From Pseudooceanicola spongiae (GTDB lineage: Bacteria > Pseudomonadota > Alphaproteobacteria > Rhodobacterales > Rhodobacteraceae), in the NCBI RefSeq assembly GCF_014899185.1, contig NZ_CP045201.1, forward strand, positions 3,759,501 to 3,823,500: 64,000 nucleotides of DNA. The letters are read 5' to 3'. Under the pieces are notes generated by a model. It was not told the origin of the DNA. It did not search any database and saw only the letters and a list, made by a program, of their open reading frames with translations. The first letter of the stretch is position 1. Every line of letters starts with the position of its first letter. The position numbers were made by a program, and so were the translations under genes. Positions 18,163 to 26,658 of this stretch are shown here, in pieces.

Positions 18163-19788
18163 TTAGTCCTTTGCCGTGGCGCGGCGCAGGGCGGCGCGCA
18201 GTTGGGCCTCGTCCGGGGCTGACCAGCGTCCGGCAACATGCTGATCCGGGCGGATCAGATAGACTGCTGCCTCTGCTTCCCCGAGGTAGCGTTCGCGTAA
18301 GCTCTGCGTGATCGCTTCTGCGGGCAGGGTGAGGGCCTTGGCGCAGAGTGCACCCTCGATCAGGTCCTGCACGTCGACCCCGATCCCGAGGATCACGAAG
18401 CCAGTGCCCAGTTGATCCAGCAGATAACCGTTCAGAAGCGGCGCATCGGGGCAGGGGGCGCCGGGGCGCGTGCGTTCGGGGCCTCCGGTCAGCGCGTCCG
18501 CAGTGTTCAGGGACATACCGTCATAGACGCAGGGCAGGGACAGCCGGCCAGAGTTCACCAGCGGGCGGGCAAAGGCATGATCGCTCGCCAAGCTCAGCAC
18601 CGCATTGCGGAAAATCTGGCTGATCTCGGACTTGGGTGTGATGAAATCGGTGGAGCGGGTGGAGTTCAGGATATTCTCATCCGCGCCGAACCGGCGTTCT
18701 TCGCAATAGCTGTCCAGCAGGGCCTCGGGTGCATGACCTTGCAGCACAAGGCCGAGCTTCCAGCCCAGATTGTCGACATCCTGAATGCCGGAGTTCGCCC
18801 CCCGCGCCCCAAAGGGCGATACCTGATGCGCCGAGTCCCCGGCGAACAGCACCCGCCCATGTCGGAACTTCTGCATCCGGCGGCACTGGAAGGTGTAGAT
18901 CGAGGACCAGACCACTTCATAGTCTACATCCGGGCCCAGCATGGCATCCAAACGGGCGCGTATGTTTTCGGGTTTCATTTCCTCGGCCCGGTCAATGTCC
19001 CAGCCGATCTGGAAGTCGACGCGCCAGACACCGTCGGGCTGCTTGTGCAGCAGGCAGGAGGCGCCGGAGGATTTGAACGGCGGCTCGAACCAGAACCAGC
19101 GCTCGGTCGGAAAGCTCTCGTTGGTCATCTTGATGTCGGCGATCAGGAAGCTGTCCTTGAAGACCCGCCCGGCAAAATCCAGGCCCATCATCTTGCGCAG
19201 GGGCGAGGATGCGCCATCACAGCCGATCAGCCAGTCCGCCGCGATGCGATAGGGGCCTTCGGGTGTCATCACGTCGAGCAGGACATGATCATCGTGGACC
19301 TCGACCGCATCGACGCGGTTCTTGCCACGGATCTCGATGGGGGCGCCATCGGCCTGTGCGGCGCGGATACGGTCGACCAGAAAGCGTTCAAAATAGGGTT
19401 GCGAGAGGTTGATGAAGGCCGGGTTACGATGGCCATCCTCGGGCAGCAGGTTGAACTCGAACACCTTGCGATCCTCGTGAAACACCTTGCCGACGTTCCA
19501 GACGATACCTCGGTCCAGCATCGGAGCCGCGCAGCCCCAGCGGGTGCAGATATCCAGCGTGCGCTTGGCGAAGCAGATCGCCCGACTGCCCTTGCCGACA
19601 CCCTCATGATCGTCCAGGACCACGACCGGAATGCCTTGGAGCCCGAGGTCGAGCGCGGTGGCCATGCCGATCGGTCCGCCGCCAAGGATAACGACCGGAT
19701 GGCGTACCGGTGCGTCTGCATCCTGATCGGCGGTATGTTCATAAGGGTATAGCCTGAATTCCAGGCTGTAGCGGTCATCCAGCATCAT
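18163..19788 (-). CDS. FAD-dependent aromatic hydroxylase, MhpA-like
   Basis: A 541-residue group A flavoprotein monooxygenase. The FAD-binding GxGxxG region reads VVILGGGPIGMATALDLGLQ. The second motif is LIGCDGASSPLRKMMGL and the third GDSAHQVSPFGARGANSGIQD is the ribityl-binding GD motif with the usual HxxxP. The C-terminal thioredoxin-like domain common in this class ends the protein. It should hydroxylate a phenolic acid with NAD(P)H and O2. In this cluster the likely product is a substrate for HmgA, but the substrate is unproven. ATG codons at 19788 and 19785 both follow GGGGAGGAG. Confidence 0.88.
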   Translation of the reverse strand: MMLDDRYSLEFRLYPYEHTADQDADAPVRHPVVILGGGPIGMATALDLGLQGIPVVVLDDHEGVGKGSRAICFAKRTLDICTRWGCAAPMLDRGIVWNVGKVFHEDRKVFEFNLLPEDGHRNPAFINLSQPYFERFLVDRIRAAQADGAPIEIRGKNRVDAVEVHDDHVLLDVMTPEGPYRIAADWLIGCDGASSPLRKMMGLDFAGRVFKDSFLIADIKMTNESFPTERWFWFEPPFKSSGASCLLHKQPDGVWRVDFQIGWDIDRAEEMKPENIRARLDAMLGPDVDYEVVWSSIYTFQCRRMQKFRHGRVLFAGDSAHQVSPFGARGANSGIQDVDNLGWKLGLVLQGHAPEALLDSYCEERRFGADENILNSTRSTDFITPKSEISQIFRNAVLSLASDHAFARPLVNSGRLSLPCVYDGMSLNTADALTGGPERTRPGAPCPDAPLLNGYLLDQLGTGFVILGIGVDVQDLIEGALCAKALTLPAEAITQSLRERYLGEAEAAVYLIRPDQHVAGRWSAPDEAQLRAALRRATAKD

Positions 19789-19854
19789 CTCTCCTCCCCT
19801 GAAGTTCTTGGTCGTGGTGGTTGGAGGCGGACTCCTCCGCCGCCCCCGGCCGCT

Positions 19855-20805
19855 TCAGCCTTGCAGGTCGGCCCACATCTGCTGGTCGCGCTCGGCGGTC
19901 CAGACGCGGGGCGTGTCGATGCCACGGGCCTCGTCATAGGCGCGGGCCACGTTGAACGGCAGGCAGTGTTCGTAGATCGCATAGTCCGAGAATTTGGGGT
20001 CACATTCAGCGCGGCAGGCATCCCAAGCTTCTTTCAGCGAGCCGCCACGGGCGACGACCTTGGCGATCGGGCGGTAGGTCGAGCGGACGAAATCGGCGGT
20101 GGCCTCTAGCGCTTTTTCGACCATCTCTTCGCCGACCAGTGCGTCGCCGCGCCCGGGGGCGATGCTTTTCGGCTCGAAGGCGGCGATATTGGCCAGGGTG
20201 TCTTCCCAGTCGCCGAAGTGGCCGTCGCCGCAGTAGCAGGCGGAGTGGTATTCGACGATGTCACCGGTGAACATGACCTCCTGATCCGGCACCCAGATCA
20301 CTGCGTCACCGGCGGTATGGGCGCGGCCCAGCTTCATGATGTCGACGCGACGCTTGCCGAGATAGACTGTCATCTGATCGGAGAAGGTGGTGGTGGGACG
20401 GGTCAGGCCGGGGATTTCCTCATGCCCCTGAAACAGCCGCGGGAAGCGACCGAATTCGCTGTCCCAATCTTCCTGCCCGCGTTCCTCGACCATGGCGGCG
20501 GCGACGTCGGACATGATGATTTCACGCGCGCCATAGGCGGCGGCACCCAGCACGCGGACGGCGTGATAGTGGGTCAGAACGAGGTGGCTGATCGGCTTGT
20601 CGGTGACCTCACGCACCTTTTCGATCACCATGCGGGCGAGGCGTGGGGTGGCCTGAGCTTCCACGATCATCACGCTCTCGTCGCCGATGATGACACCGGT
20701 GTTGGGGTCGCCCTCGGCAGTGAAGGCATAAAGGCCCTCGCCGACTTCGGTGAAGCTGATTTTCTTGTCCGTCATGTCGCCTTGCGATGCGAATGCCTTG
20801 GCCAT
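19855..20805 (-). CDS. MBL-fold hydrolase homologue with altered metal motif
   Basis: A 316-residue metallo-beta-lactamase-fold protein, with AAGGAAG before its ATG at 20805. The usual HxHxDH metal motif is replaced by THYHAVRVLGA: both first histidines are kept, but Asp and the third His are Val and Arg. Other fold elements remain, such as GRAHTAGDAVIWVPDQ and MFTGDIVEYHSACYCGD. It lies between fahA and the hydroxylase gene. It may bind a single metal or have a different activity on a pathway thioester or lactone; function unknown. Confidence 0.82.
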   Translation of the reverse strand: MAKAFASQGDMTDKKISFTEVGEGLYAFTAEGDPNTGVIIGDESVMIVEAQATPRLARMVIEKVREVTDKPISHLVLTHYHAVRVLGAAAYGAREIIMSDVAAAMVEERGQEDWDSEFGRFPRLFQGHEEIPGLTRPTTTFSDQMTVYLGKRRVDIMKLGRAHTAGDAVIWVPDQEVMFTGDIVEYHSACYCGDGHFGDWEDTLANIAAFEPKSIAPGRGDALVGEEMVEKALEATADFVRSTYRPIAKVVARGGSLKEAWDACRAECDPKFSDYAIYEHCLPFNVARAYDEARGIDTPRVWTAERDQQMWADLQG

Positions 20806-20889
20806 GGTGGTGTCTTCCTTTTGATGTCTGCGCCGGGTGCGGGTGGGGGAGCCTCCGGCGGGAATATTTGGCAAGAAGAAGGTGGGCGC

Positions 20890-22128
20890 CTATGCGCCGC
20901 GTTTGTAGGGATCTTCGAGGGCCGCGATCACGGTGCCGCTGCAGGATCCGAAGCCGATGCGGAAGCCGTCGCCTTTGGCTGCACCTGTCAGGGTCAGGGT
21001 GTCGCCGTCCTCGATGAAGCTGCGGGTCTGGCCTGCCACTTCGAAGGGCTCCTTGCCGCCCCAGCTGAGTTCCAGAAGCGAGCCACGGCTGTCCTTCGTT
21101 GCGCCGGAGATGGTGCCGGAGCCGAGCAGGTCGCCGGTGCGCATGGTGCAGCCGCTGGTGGTGTGATGGGCAAGCTGTTGGGCGGCGGAGTAGTACATCT
21201 CGCGGTAATTGGTGCGGGCGATGGTTTCGGGGGCCGCGCCTTTGGGGGCCATCGTCACGCTGAGGTCGATGTCGTAGAGCATCGGTTTTGGCTCTGTCAG
21301 GTAGGGTAAAAGATCTCGCTCCCGCTCTGGCGTCGAGGTGCGGAAGCCCTCAAGCGCGGCGGCCGTGACGATCCAGGGGCTGATGCTGGTGGCGGTCGCC
21401 TTGGCCTGAAACGGGCCGAGAGGCTGGTATTCCCAAGCCTGGATGTCGCGGGCGGACCAGTCGTTCAGCAGCACGTAGCCGAAGATCATCGCGTCGGCTT
21501 CTGCCACGGTGACAGGCCCGCTGGAGGGGATGCCGACGATAGCGCCAAGCTCAAGCTCGATATCGAAGCGTTTACACGGGGCGAAGATGGGGGCTTCGGC
21601 GTCGGGGGCCTTCAGCTGGCCCCAGGGGCGGCGCACATCGGTGCCCGAGACCACAACGGAGGAGGCGCGGCCGTTGTAGCCGATGGGGAGGCTGGTCCAG
21701 TTCGGCGGCAGGGCATTTTCCGCACCCCGGAACATGGTGCCGACATTGGTGGCGTGGTGTTTGGAGGCATAGAAGTCGGTGAACTCGGCCACGGTGAAGG
21801 GCATCAGCAGCTGGGCGTCGGCCATGTGGCTGAGGTGGGGCGCGACGGCCTCGCGGTGCGTGGGGTCCGAGAGCAGTTGTGTCAGACGGGCGCGCAGCTT
21901 GGCCCAGACCTGCGCGCCGGCGGCCATGACCGCGTTCCAGGAGGGGGCGGCGACGAGCGCGGGGTCCAGCCCGTGATCAACCTGTGCGAGGTCGAGGATC
22001 TGGTCGCCGATCGCCACGCCCATTCGGGCACCCTGACCTGCGTCAAACACACCATAGGGCAGGTTGTTCAGTGGAAAATCTGTCTGAGGGTCGTTCGCGG
22101 ATGCGACCCAGCTTTCGATGAGACCCAT
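20890..22128 (-). CDS. fahA: Fumarylacetoacetase
   Basis: A 412-residue FAH enzyme that splits fumarylacetoacetate to fumarate and acetoacetate, the last step of the homogentisate pathway. Seen: the FAH N-terminal domain (LPYGVFDAGQGARMGVAIGD), the metal ligands in FYASKHHATNVG and FDIELELGAIVG, and the C-terminal GSGTISGATKDSRGSLLELS. The start at 22128 follows GGGAGGAG. It lies 38 bp after hmgA. Confidence 0.95.
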   Translation of the reverse strand: MGLIESWVASANDPQTDFPLNNLPYGVFDAGQGARMGVAIGDQILDLAQVDHGLDPALVAAPSWNAVMAAGAQVWAKLRARLTQLLSDPTHREAVAPHLSHMADAQLLMPFTVAEFTDFYASKHHATNVGTMFRGAENALPPNWTSLPIGYNGRASSVVVSGTDVRRPWGQLKAPDAEAPIFAPCKRFDIELELGAIVGIPSSGPVTVAEADAMIFGYVLLNDWSARDIQAWEYQPLGPFQAKATATSISPWIVTAAALEGFRTSTPERERDLLPYLTEPKPMLYDIDLSVTMAPKGAAPETIARTNYREMYYSAAQQLAHHTTSGCTMRTGDLLGSGTISGATKDSRGSLLELSWGGKEPFEVAGQTRSFIEDGDTLTLTGAAKGDGFRIGFGSCSGTVIAALEDPYKRGA

Positions 22129-22166
22129 GTCTCCTCCCATTCTTGCAGTCTTTGTGGCGGCGGACA

Positions 22167-23534
22167 TCAATCCCAGTTGCCCTCGGGCGTGCCGTCGAAG
22201 TGTTTCTTCAGGCTGTCCCAGCAGTCGATGTAGTCGTCCTGCAAGGGCGCCTCCTGCGCGGCAAAGCGGGTCAGGTGCTGGGGGAAGCGAGTCTCGAACA
22301 TGAAGGACATCGTGTTGTCGAGTTTCTCGGGCCCGAGGTCGTCATGCGTGGCCTTCTCGAAGGCGGTATTGTCGGGGCCGTGGGGCAGCATCATGTTGTG
22401 CAGGCTCATCGCGCCGGGGGCGAAGCCGTTGGGTTTGGCATCATAGGCGCCGTAAATATTGCCCATCAGCTCGGACATGACGTTCTTGTGGTACCAGGGC
22501 GGGCGGAAGGTATCCTCCATCGTCATCCAGCGTTCGCGGAACAGCACGAAGTCGATATTGGCTGTGCCCTCGACACCTGATGGGGCCGTCAGAACGGTGA
22601 AGATCGAGGGATCAGGGTGGTCGAACAGGATCGCGCCGATGGGGCAATAGGTGCGCAGGTCGTACTTCACCGGCGCGTAATTGCCGTGCCAGGCGACCAC
22701 GTCCAGCGGGCTGTGCCCGATCCGGGTGCGGTGAAACTGGCCCTGCCACTTGATCGTCACGGTCGAGGGGGTCTCGCGGTCTTCAAAGGCGGCGACGGGG
22801 GTCTTGAAGTCGCGCCGGTTCGCCATGCCGTTGGCCCCGATGGGACCACGTCCGGGCAGGTCGAACTTCTGGCCGTAATTCTCGCAGACAAAACCCCGCG
22901 CGGGCCCCTCCAGCACCTCGACCCGGTAGACGAGGCCGCGCGGCAGGATGGCGATCTCCTTCGGTTCAAGGTCGATGACGCCCAACTCGGTCGCAAAGCG
23001 CAGGCGTCCCTCTTGCGGGACGACCAGCAATTCGCTGTCGGCGGAGTAGAAATAGTCGTCCTGCATCGACTGCGTGACGAGGTAGATGTGGCTGGCCATG
23101 CCGACCTGAGTGTAGACGTCGCCCGCGGTGGTCATCGTGCGCATACCAGTGACCCAGGTCAGCGGCTGGTCCGAATGCGGCACGGGGTTCCAACGATACT
23201 GGCCCAGGCTGATCACGTCGGGGTCGACATTGGGGGCTGTGGCCCAGTAGGGCACGTCGATCTTTTCATACCGGCCCGAGTGTTTGACCGAGGGGCGGAT
23301 GCGGTAGCACCAGGTGCGTTCGTTCTGATGGCTGGGGGCGGTAAAGGCGGTGCCGGAGAGCTGTTCGCCATAAAGACCGTAGGCGCATTTCTGCGGGCTG
23401 TTGCGCCCCTCAGGCAGCGCACCGGGCAGGGCCTCGGTTTCAAAGTCATTGCCGAATCCGGGCATATAGCCCTCGTGCAGGGCTGAAATGCCGGTGGCGC
23501 GGGTCAGACCGGACAGTTTTGTCATCTCGTTCAT
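22167..23534 (-). CDS. hmgA: Homogentisate 1,2-dioxygenase
   Basis: A 455-residue cupin dioxygenase that opens the homogentisate ring to maleylacetoacetate with Fe(II). The iron ligands are visible in [16 protein letters not shown] (His and Glu) and [16 protein letters not shown] (second His). The N-terminus [20 protein letters not shown] is diagnostic. The start at 23534 has GGGAGGA upstream. It is the first gene of the minus-strand cluster and faces the MarR gene at 23618. Confidence 0.96.
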   Translation of the reverse strand: MNEMTKLSGLTRATGISALHEGYMPGFGNDFETEALPGALPEGRNSPQKCAYGLYGEQLSGTAFTAPSHQNERTWCYRIRPSVKHSGRYEKIDVPYWATAPNVDPDVISLGQYRWNPVPHSDQPLTWVTGMRTMTTAGDVYTQVGMASHIYLVTQSMQDDYFYSADSELLVVPQEGRLRFATELGVIDLEPKEIAILPRGLVYRVEVLEGPARGFVCENYGQKFDLPGRGPIGANGMANRRDFKTPVAAFEDRETPSTVTIKWQGQFHRTRIGHSPLDVVAWHGNYAPVKYDLRTYCPIGAILFDHPDPSIFTVLTAPSGVEGTANIDFVLFRERWMTMEDTFRPPWYHKNVMSELMGNIYGAYDAKPNGFAPGAMSLHNMMLPHGPDNTAFEKATHDDLGPEKLDNTMSFMFETRFPQHLTRFAAQEAPLQDDYIDCWDSLKKHFDGTPEGNWD

Positions 23535-23565
23535 CGACGTTTCCTCCCTCGTGACAATTGACATG

Positions 23566-23591
23566 TTGATAGTCCGTTTTGTAACTAACAA
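23566..23591. promoter_or_regulatory. Candidate MarR operator between hmgA and marR
   Basis: TTGATAGT (23566-23573) and ACTAACAA (23584-23591) form an inverted repeat with one mismatch and a 10-bp spacer, in the 83-bp divergent gap. TTGACA at 23558-23563, followed 18 bp later by TAACTA, could be the promoter of the MarR gene, which this repeat would overlap. Confidence 0.4.
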
Positions 23592-23617
23592 GCATCAATC
23601 TGCCGGAGTGTCGAAAA

Positions 23618-24043
23618 ATGCATCATGATGATTTCCAGCTTGCCGGTTTCACGCCCTACCTTCTCAATCAGGCGGCGGAGGCGCAAAGCCTCATCTTCTC
23701 AGCCATTTACAAGGATCGCTACGGCATGCTGCGCAATGAGTGGCGGGTGCTGTTCCACCTTGGGCGCTACGGCGAAATGACTGCCAAGGATATTTCCGAA
23801 AAGGCGATGATCCACAAAACCAAGATTTCCCGCGCAGTGCGGGCGCTGGAGGAAAAGCGATTCCTGGCGCGTGAAGTCAGCGAGGAGGATCGCCGGGCAG
23901 AGCGCCTGACCCTGCGGGCACCGGGGCGGGAAGCGTTCGAGTACCTCGTCAAGGCAGCCGGTGAATACGAAGACAGGTTGGCGGGCAAGCTGGGGCAGGA
24001 CGAGGTTCAGATGCTCAAGGCGCTGCTGAATAAACTGCTCTAG
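23618..24043 (+). CDS. MarR-family regulator of the homogentisate cluster
   Basis: A 141-residue winged-helix protein. YGMLRNEWRVLFHLGRYG leads into the helix-turn-helix TAKDISEKAMIHKTKISRAV, with wing residues SEEDRRAERLTLR. It is transcribed divergently from hmgA across 83 bp that contain an inverted repeat. It most likely represses hmgA and is released by a pathway compound. It differs from the HpaR-like gene at 13939, so the cluster has two MarR-type regulators, one at each end. Confidence 0.88.
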   Translation: MHHDDFQLAGFTPYLLNQAAEAQSLIFSAIYKDRYGMLRNEWRVLFHLGRYGEMTAKDISEKAMIHKTKISRAVRALEEKRFLAREVSEEDRRAERLTLRAPGREAFEYLVKAAGEYEDRLAGKLGQDEVQMLKALLNKLL

Positions 24044-24048
24044 AGGCG

Positions 24049-24570
24049 TCAGAACCCCGGAAAGGCCATGCCAAGTGTTGCCCCGCCCATCAGCAGGGTT
24101 TCGATGGCATGGATGCGCCTATTGGGGCCCGTCGCCAAATGCCGCAGGGCCATGCCGAGTGTGAGCAGGCCATAGGGCAGCATCAACGCAGCCGTCACAC
24201 GGACCAGTCTGTCCTGCCAGTCGGGGATCAGAAGCAGCGTGACGCCATGCGCGCCGATCAGGGGCACAGATTGTGCGCCACAGATGCTGCTGCCGTTGAG
24301 GGCGAGAAGCGCTGCCATGATCGCGGCCATCATCAGCGCGGATACCGCACTGTGGCCGTCACCGCGCCGCCGAAGACCATAGCCTGCAATCGCAAGCAGC
24401 ACCGCAATCGCGCCCAGCACCGCCATCGGAGAAGGGATGAGCATCGCTGCACCCATCGCCAGACATGACACGACGGATTCGGCCCGGTGCTGAGGGCAGG
24501 AACGGTGCGTGGCGACCAGACCGCTGGCAGTTGCGGCCAACAGCAAAAGAACGGCATGATAGAGCGTCAT
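24049..24570 (-). CDS. Small integral membrane protein, unknown
   Basis: A 173-residue protein that is almost wholly hydrophobic, with about five predicted membrane helices (for example AMGAAMLIPSPMAVLGAIAV and SALMMAAIMAALLALNG). I do not recognise the family. It lies 55 bp after the amine oxidase on the same strand and ends 5 bp from the convergent MarR gene. It may belong to the amine oxidase transcript. Confidence 0.6.
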   Translation of the reverse strand: MTLYHAVLLLLAATASGLVATHRSCPQHRAESVVSCLAMGAAMLIPSPMAVLGAIAVLLAIAGYGLRRRGDGHSAVSALMMAAIMAALLALNGSSICGAQSVPLIGAHGVTLLLIPDWQDRLVRVTAALMLPYGLLTLGMALRHLATGPNRRIHAIETLLMGGATLGMAFPGF

Positions 24571-24625
24571 CTCAGGGTGCAGCCCTCATCGGGCCCGCAC
24601 GAAGTCTCGCGCAGGCCCAATGATG

Positions 24626-26596
24626 TCACTCAGCCGCGTGGCAGCAACTGCTGCCCTGACGCGCACCATTGGGGTCTTCGGGCACGTCCAGCGTCGGGTT
24701 GCGGTCAAAGAAGTTCTCGGGGCGCAGTTTGAAACCCGCATAGTCCACCGGCATGATCGGCCAGTCTTCGGTACGCGGAAAATGCGTCAGCCCGAAGGTG
24801 TGCCAGACCACGATATCCTCGCCATCGACAGAGCGATTGCCGCTGGCATAGCTCGGCAGGCCCGCGCCGCCGGGATGCTGGTTCGGGGTGTAGCCCGCCG
24901 CCCACATTTCGTCCCGGTCGAACTGGGTCACCCACAGGCTGTGCGTGGCAAATGTGGCCCGCTTGCGGATCGAGGCCTCGTCGGCGGCCAGCAGCAGCGG
25001 CTGGCCCTCGGGGATCAGCACATATCCCGTCGGCTCGCCCAGGCGGTTTGTGCGCTCGTCCGAGCTGATGCGCCAGACGCGGCCCTTGTCGTTGGCGGCG
25101 TCGCGCTGCGCGTCGCCCTCGGAGGTGAGGCGGGTGATCGTGCGGGTGAAGGCGTTGCCGACGGGGTTCTCAGGGCTCATCGGCAGGCGCTTGACCTCGA
25201 TCTCGTCGACGTGGTTGCGCTGTCCGTCGATCGCCACGTCCAGCCGGGCCGAGAACATGTGCTGGTGCACCGGGGCGCCCAGACGCGGTGCCAGTTCGGT
25301 GGAAAACTCATAGTCTCCCTCCGGGCGGCCCGAGGTGAAGACGATGCCGGTCGCCTTGCACTCCAGCTCGATCCGGCCGTCGAGGTAGAAGTACCAGTAG
25401 AACCCGTAGTCGTAGTTGCCCACCGTCACGAAGAACGACACCACCAGACGGCGCTGGCGGCGCACGGTGCCCTGCAGGGTGAAGAAATCGGTGTGCTTCC
25501 AGAGGGTGCCGAAGTCTTCCTCGTGGATGCAGATGGCGTTCTTGATCGGCACCGGTTCACAGAAGTCATCGACGACAGTGGCGTCGACATAGTGGATCTT
25601 GCCCAGACAATCGCAGCCCAGCACCAGCGAATTGGCGAGCCGCCCGAACTGATATTCCCCGGCGTCGAAATAGTTCTGCCAGTCGTGGTTGGGAGACGGC
25701 TCGCCATAGGGCACCACCATTTCCGACACCGAGGCGCGGTTCAGGATCTTGCGCCGGGTGCCGCGGTCGTTGAAGCCGATATTGTGCAGGGTCAGCCCTT
25801 CACGCCCGTTGAAGCCAACGCGGATGTCCCAGTTCTGCCAGCTGAGGACATTGTCCTTCATCTCGAAGCTGGCGCCCTCGGGCTGGGTGATCAGCAGTGG
25901 CTTCATCGTGTCGCGCATCGGCCCGGTGATGGCTGGGTCGAGGTAGTCGCCCGACTCCTGCGGCACATGCAGATAGCCGGTGTCGGACAGGCGCATCACC
26001 TTGCGGTCGGTCAGGTTCACATGCGCCACGATGCCGTCGATGGGATGGGCGAACATGCTGTGGGTGTTCTCGGTCGCATGAAAGCTGAGGACGCGGATCA
26101 TCCGTTTGCCGACCTCCTCCTCATGGCCGAAGACGCCGGCGGAGAGCGGCGCGCAGCAGACAAGGTTCAGATCGGTGATGCCACGCTTGGCCATAGCGGC
26201 AATATAGTCGGGATCGGCCTTGGCGATATCCCCGGCGGCGACGTAATCCTCGTCCAGAATGGGGCCCCAGCCGTCAGTCGCGGCGTTGAGGGCGCGTTCA
26301 AACAGGATCTTGCGGGCGGGGATGTCGATCACCATCTCCCGGGCGGAGTTGGACGCGATGTCGGTCACCAGCACGCCAAGTTCACGCGGCACTACATCGC
26401 CGGGCTGAAAGGCGTCGAGTACAGTGTGATCGGGTTCGCGCAGCATGACATAGGAAAAGCGCAGGGTCGGCCCTTCAAATCCGGCTTCGGCAAGGACGGC
26501 CTTTAGGGTCTGGACCTCGCCCGCCGTGATCGGATCAAGCGGATGGCGCGGCATGTCGGATATGGCATCAGCGGACAGTTTGGACTGCGTATTCAT
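24626..26596 (-). CDS. Copper-containing primary amine oxidase
   Basis: A 656-residue quinoprotein that oxidises primary amines to aldehydes, with ammonia and H2O2 as products. The topaquinone precursor is Tyr395 in TVGNYDYG (N-Y-D consensus) and the catalytic base is Asp311 in NYFDAGEYQFG. Copper ligands are His444 and His446 in PVHQHMFSARLD and the His in LTHFPRTEDWPIMP. It has no signal peptide and resembles the phenylethylamine/histamine oxidases of Arthrobacter. Start at 26596 with AAGGAA upstream. It lies 62 bp after an amine permease gene. A phenylethylamine or tyramine substrate would link to the homogentisate cluster next door. Confidence 0.93.
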   Translation of the reverse strand: MNTQSKLSADAISDMPRHPLDPITAGEVQTLKAVLAEAGFEGPTLRFSYVMLREPDHTVLDAFQPGDVVPRELGVLVTDIASNSAREMVIDIPARKILFERALNAATDGWGPILDEDYVAAGDIAKADPDYIAAMAKRGITDLNLVCCAPLSAGVFGHEEEVGKRMIRVLSFHATENTHSMFAHPIDGIVAHVNLTDRKVMRLSDTGYLHVPQESGDYLDPAITGPMRDTMKPLLITQPEGASFEMKDNVLSWQNWDIRVGFNGREGLTLHNIGFNDRGTRRKILNRASVSEMVVPYGEPSPNHDWQNYFDAGEYQFGRLANSLVLGCDCLGKIHYVDATVVDDFCEPVPIKNAICIHEEDFGTLWKHTDFFTLQGTVRRQRRLVVSFFVTVGNYDYGFYWYFYLDGRIELECKATGIVFTSGRPEGDYEFSTELAPRLGAPVHQHMFSARLDVAIDGQRNHVDEIEVKRLPMSPENPVGNAFTRTITRLTSEGDAQRDAANDKGRVWRISSDERTNRLGEPTGYVLIPEGQPLLLAADEASIRKRATFATHSLWVTQFDRDEMWAAGYTPNQHPGGAGLPSYASGNRSVDGEDIVVWHTFGLTHFPRTEDWPIMPVDYAGFKLRPENFFDRNPTLDVPEDPNGARQGSSCCHAAE

Positions 26597-26658
26597 CGTA
26601 GAATTCCTTTTGAAAGTGGTCCCGCGCCGGATGGTTGACCCGGCGCGGGGGCTCAGGC

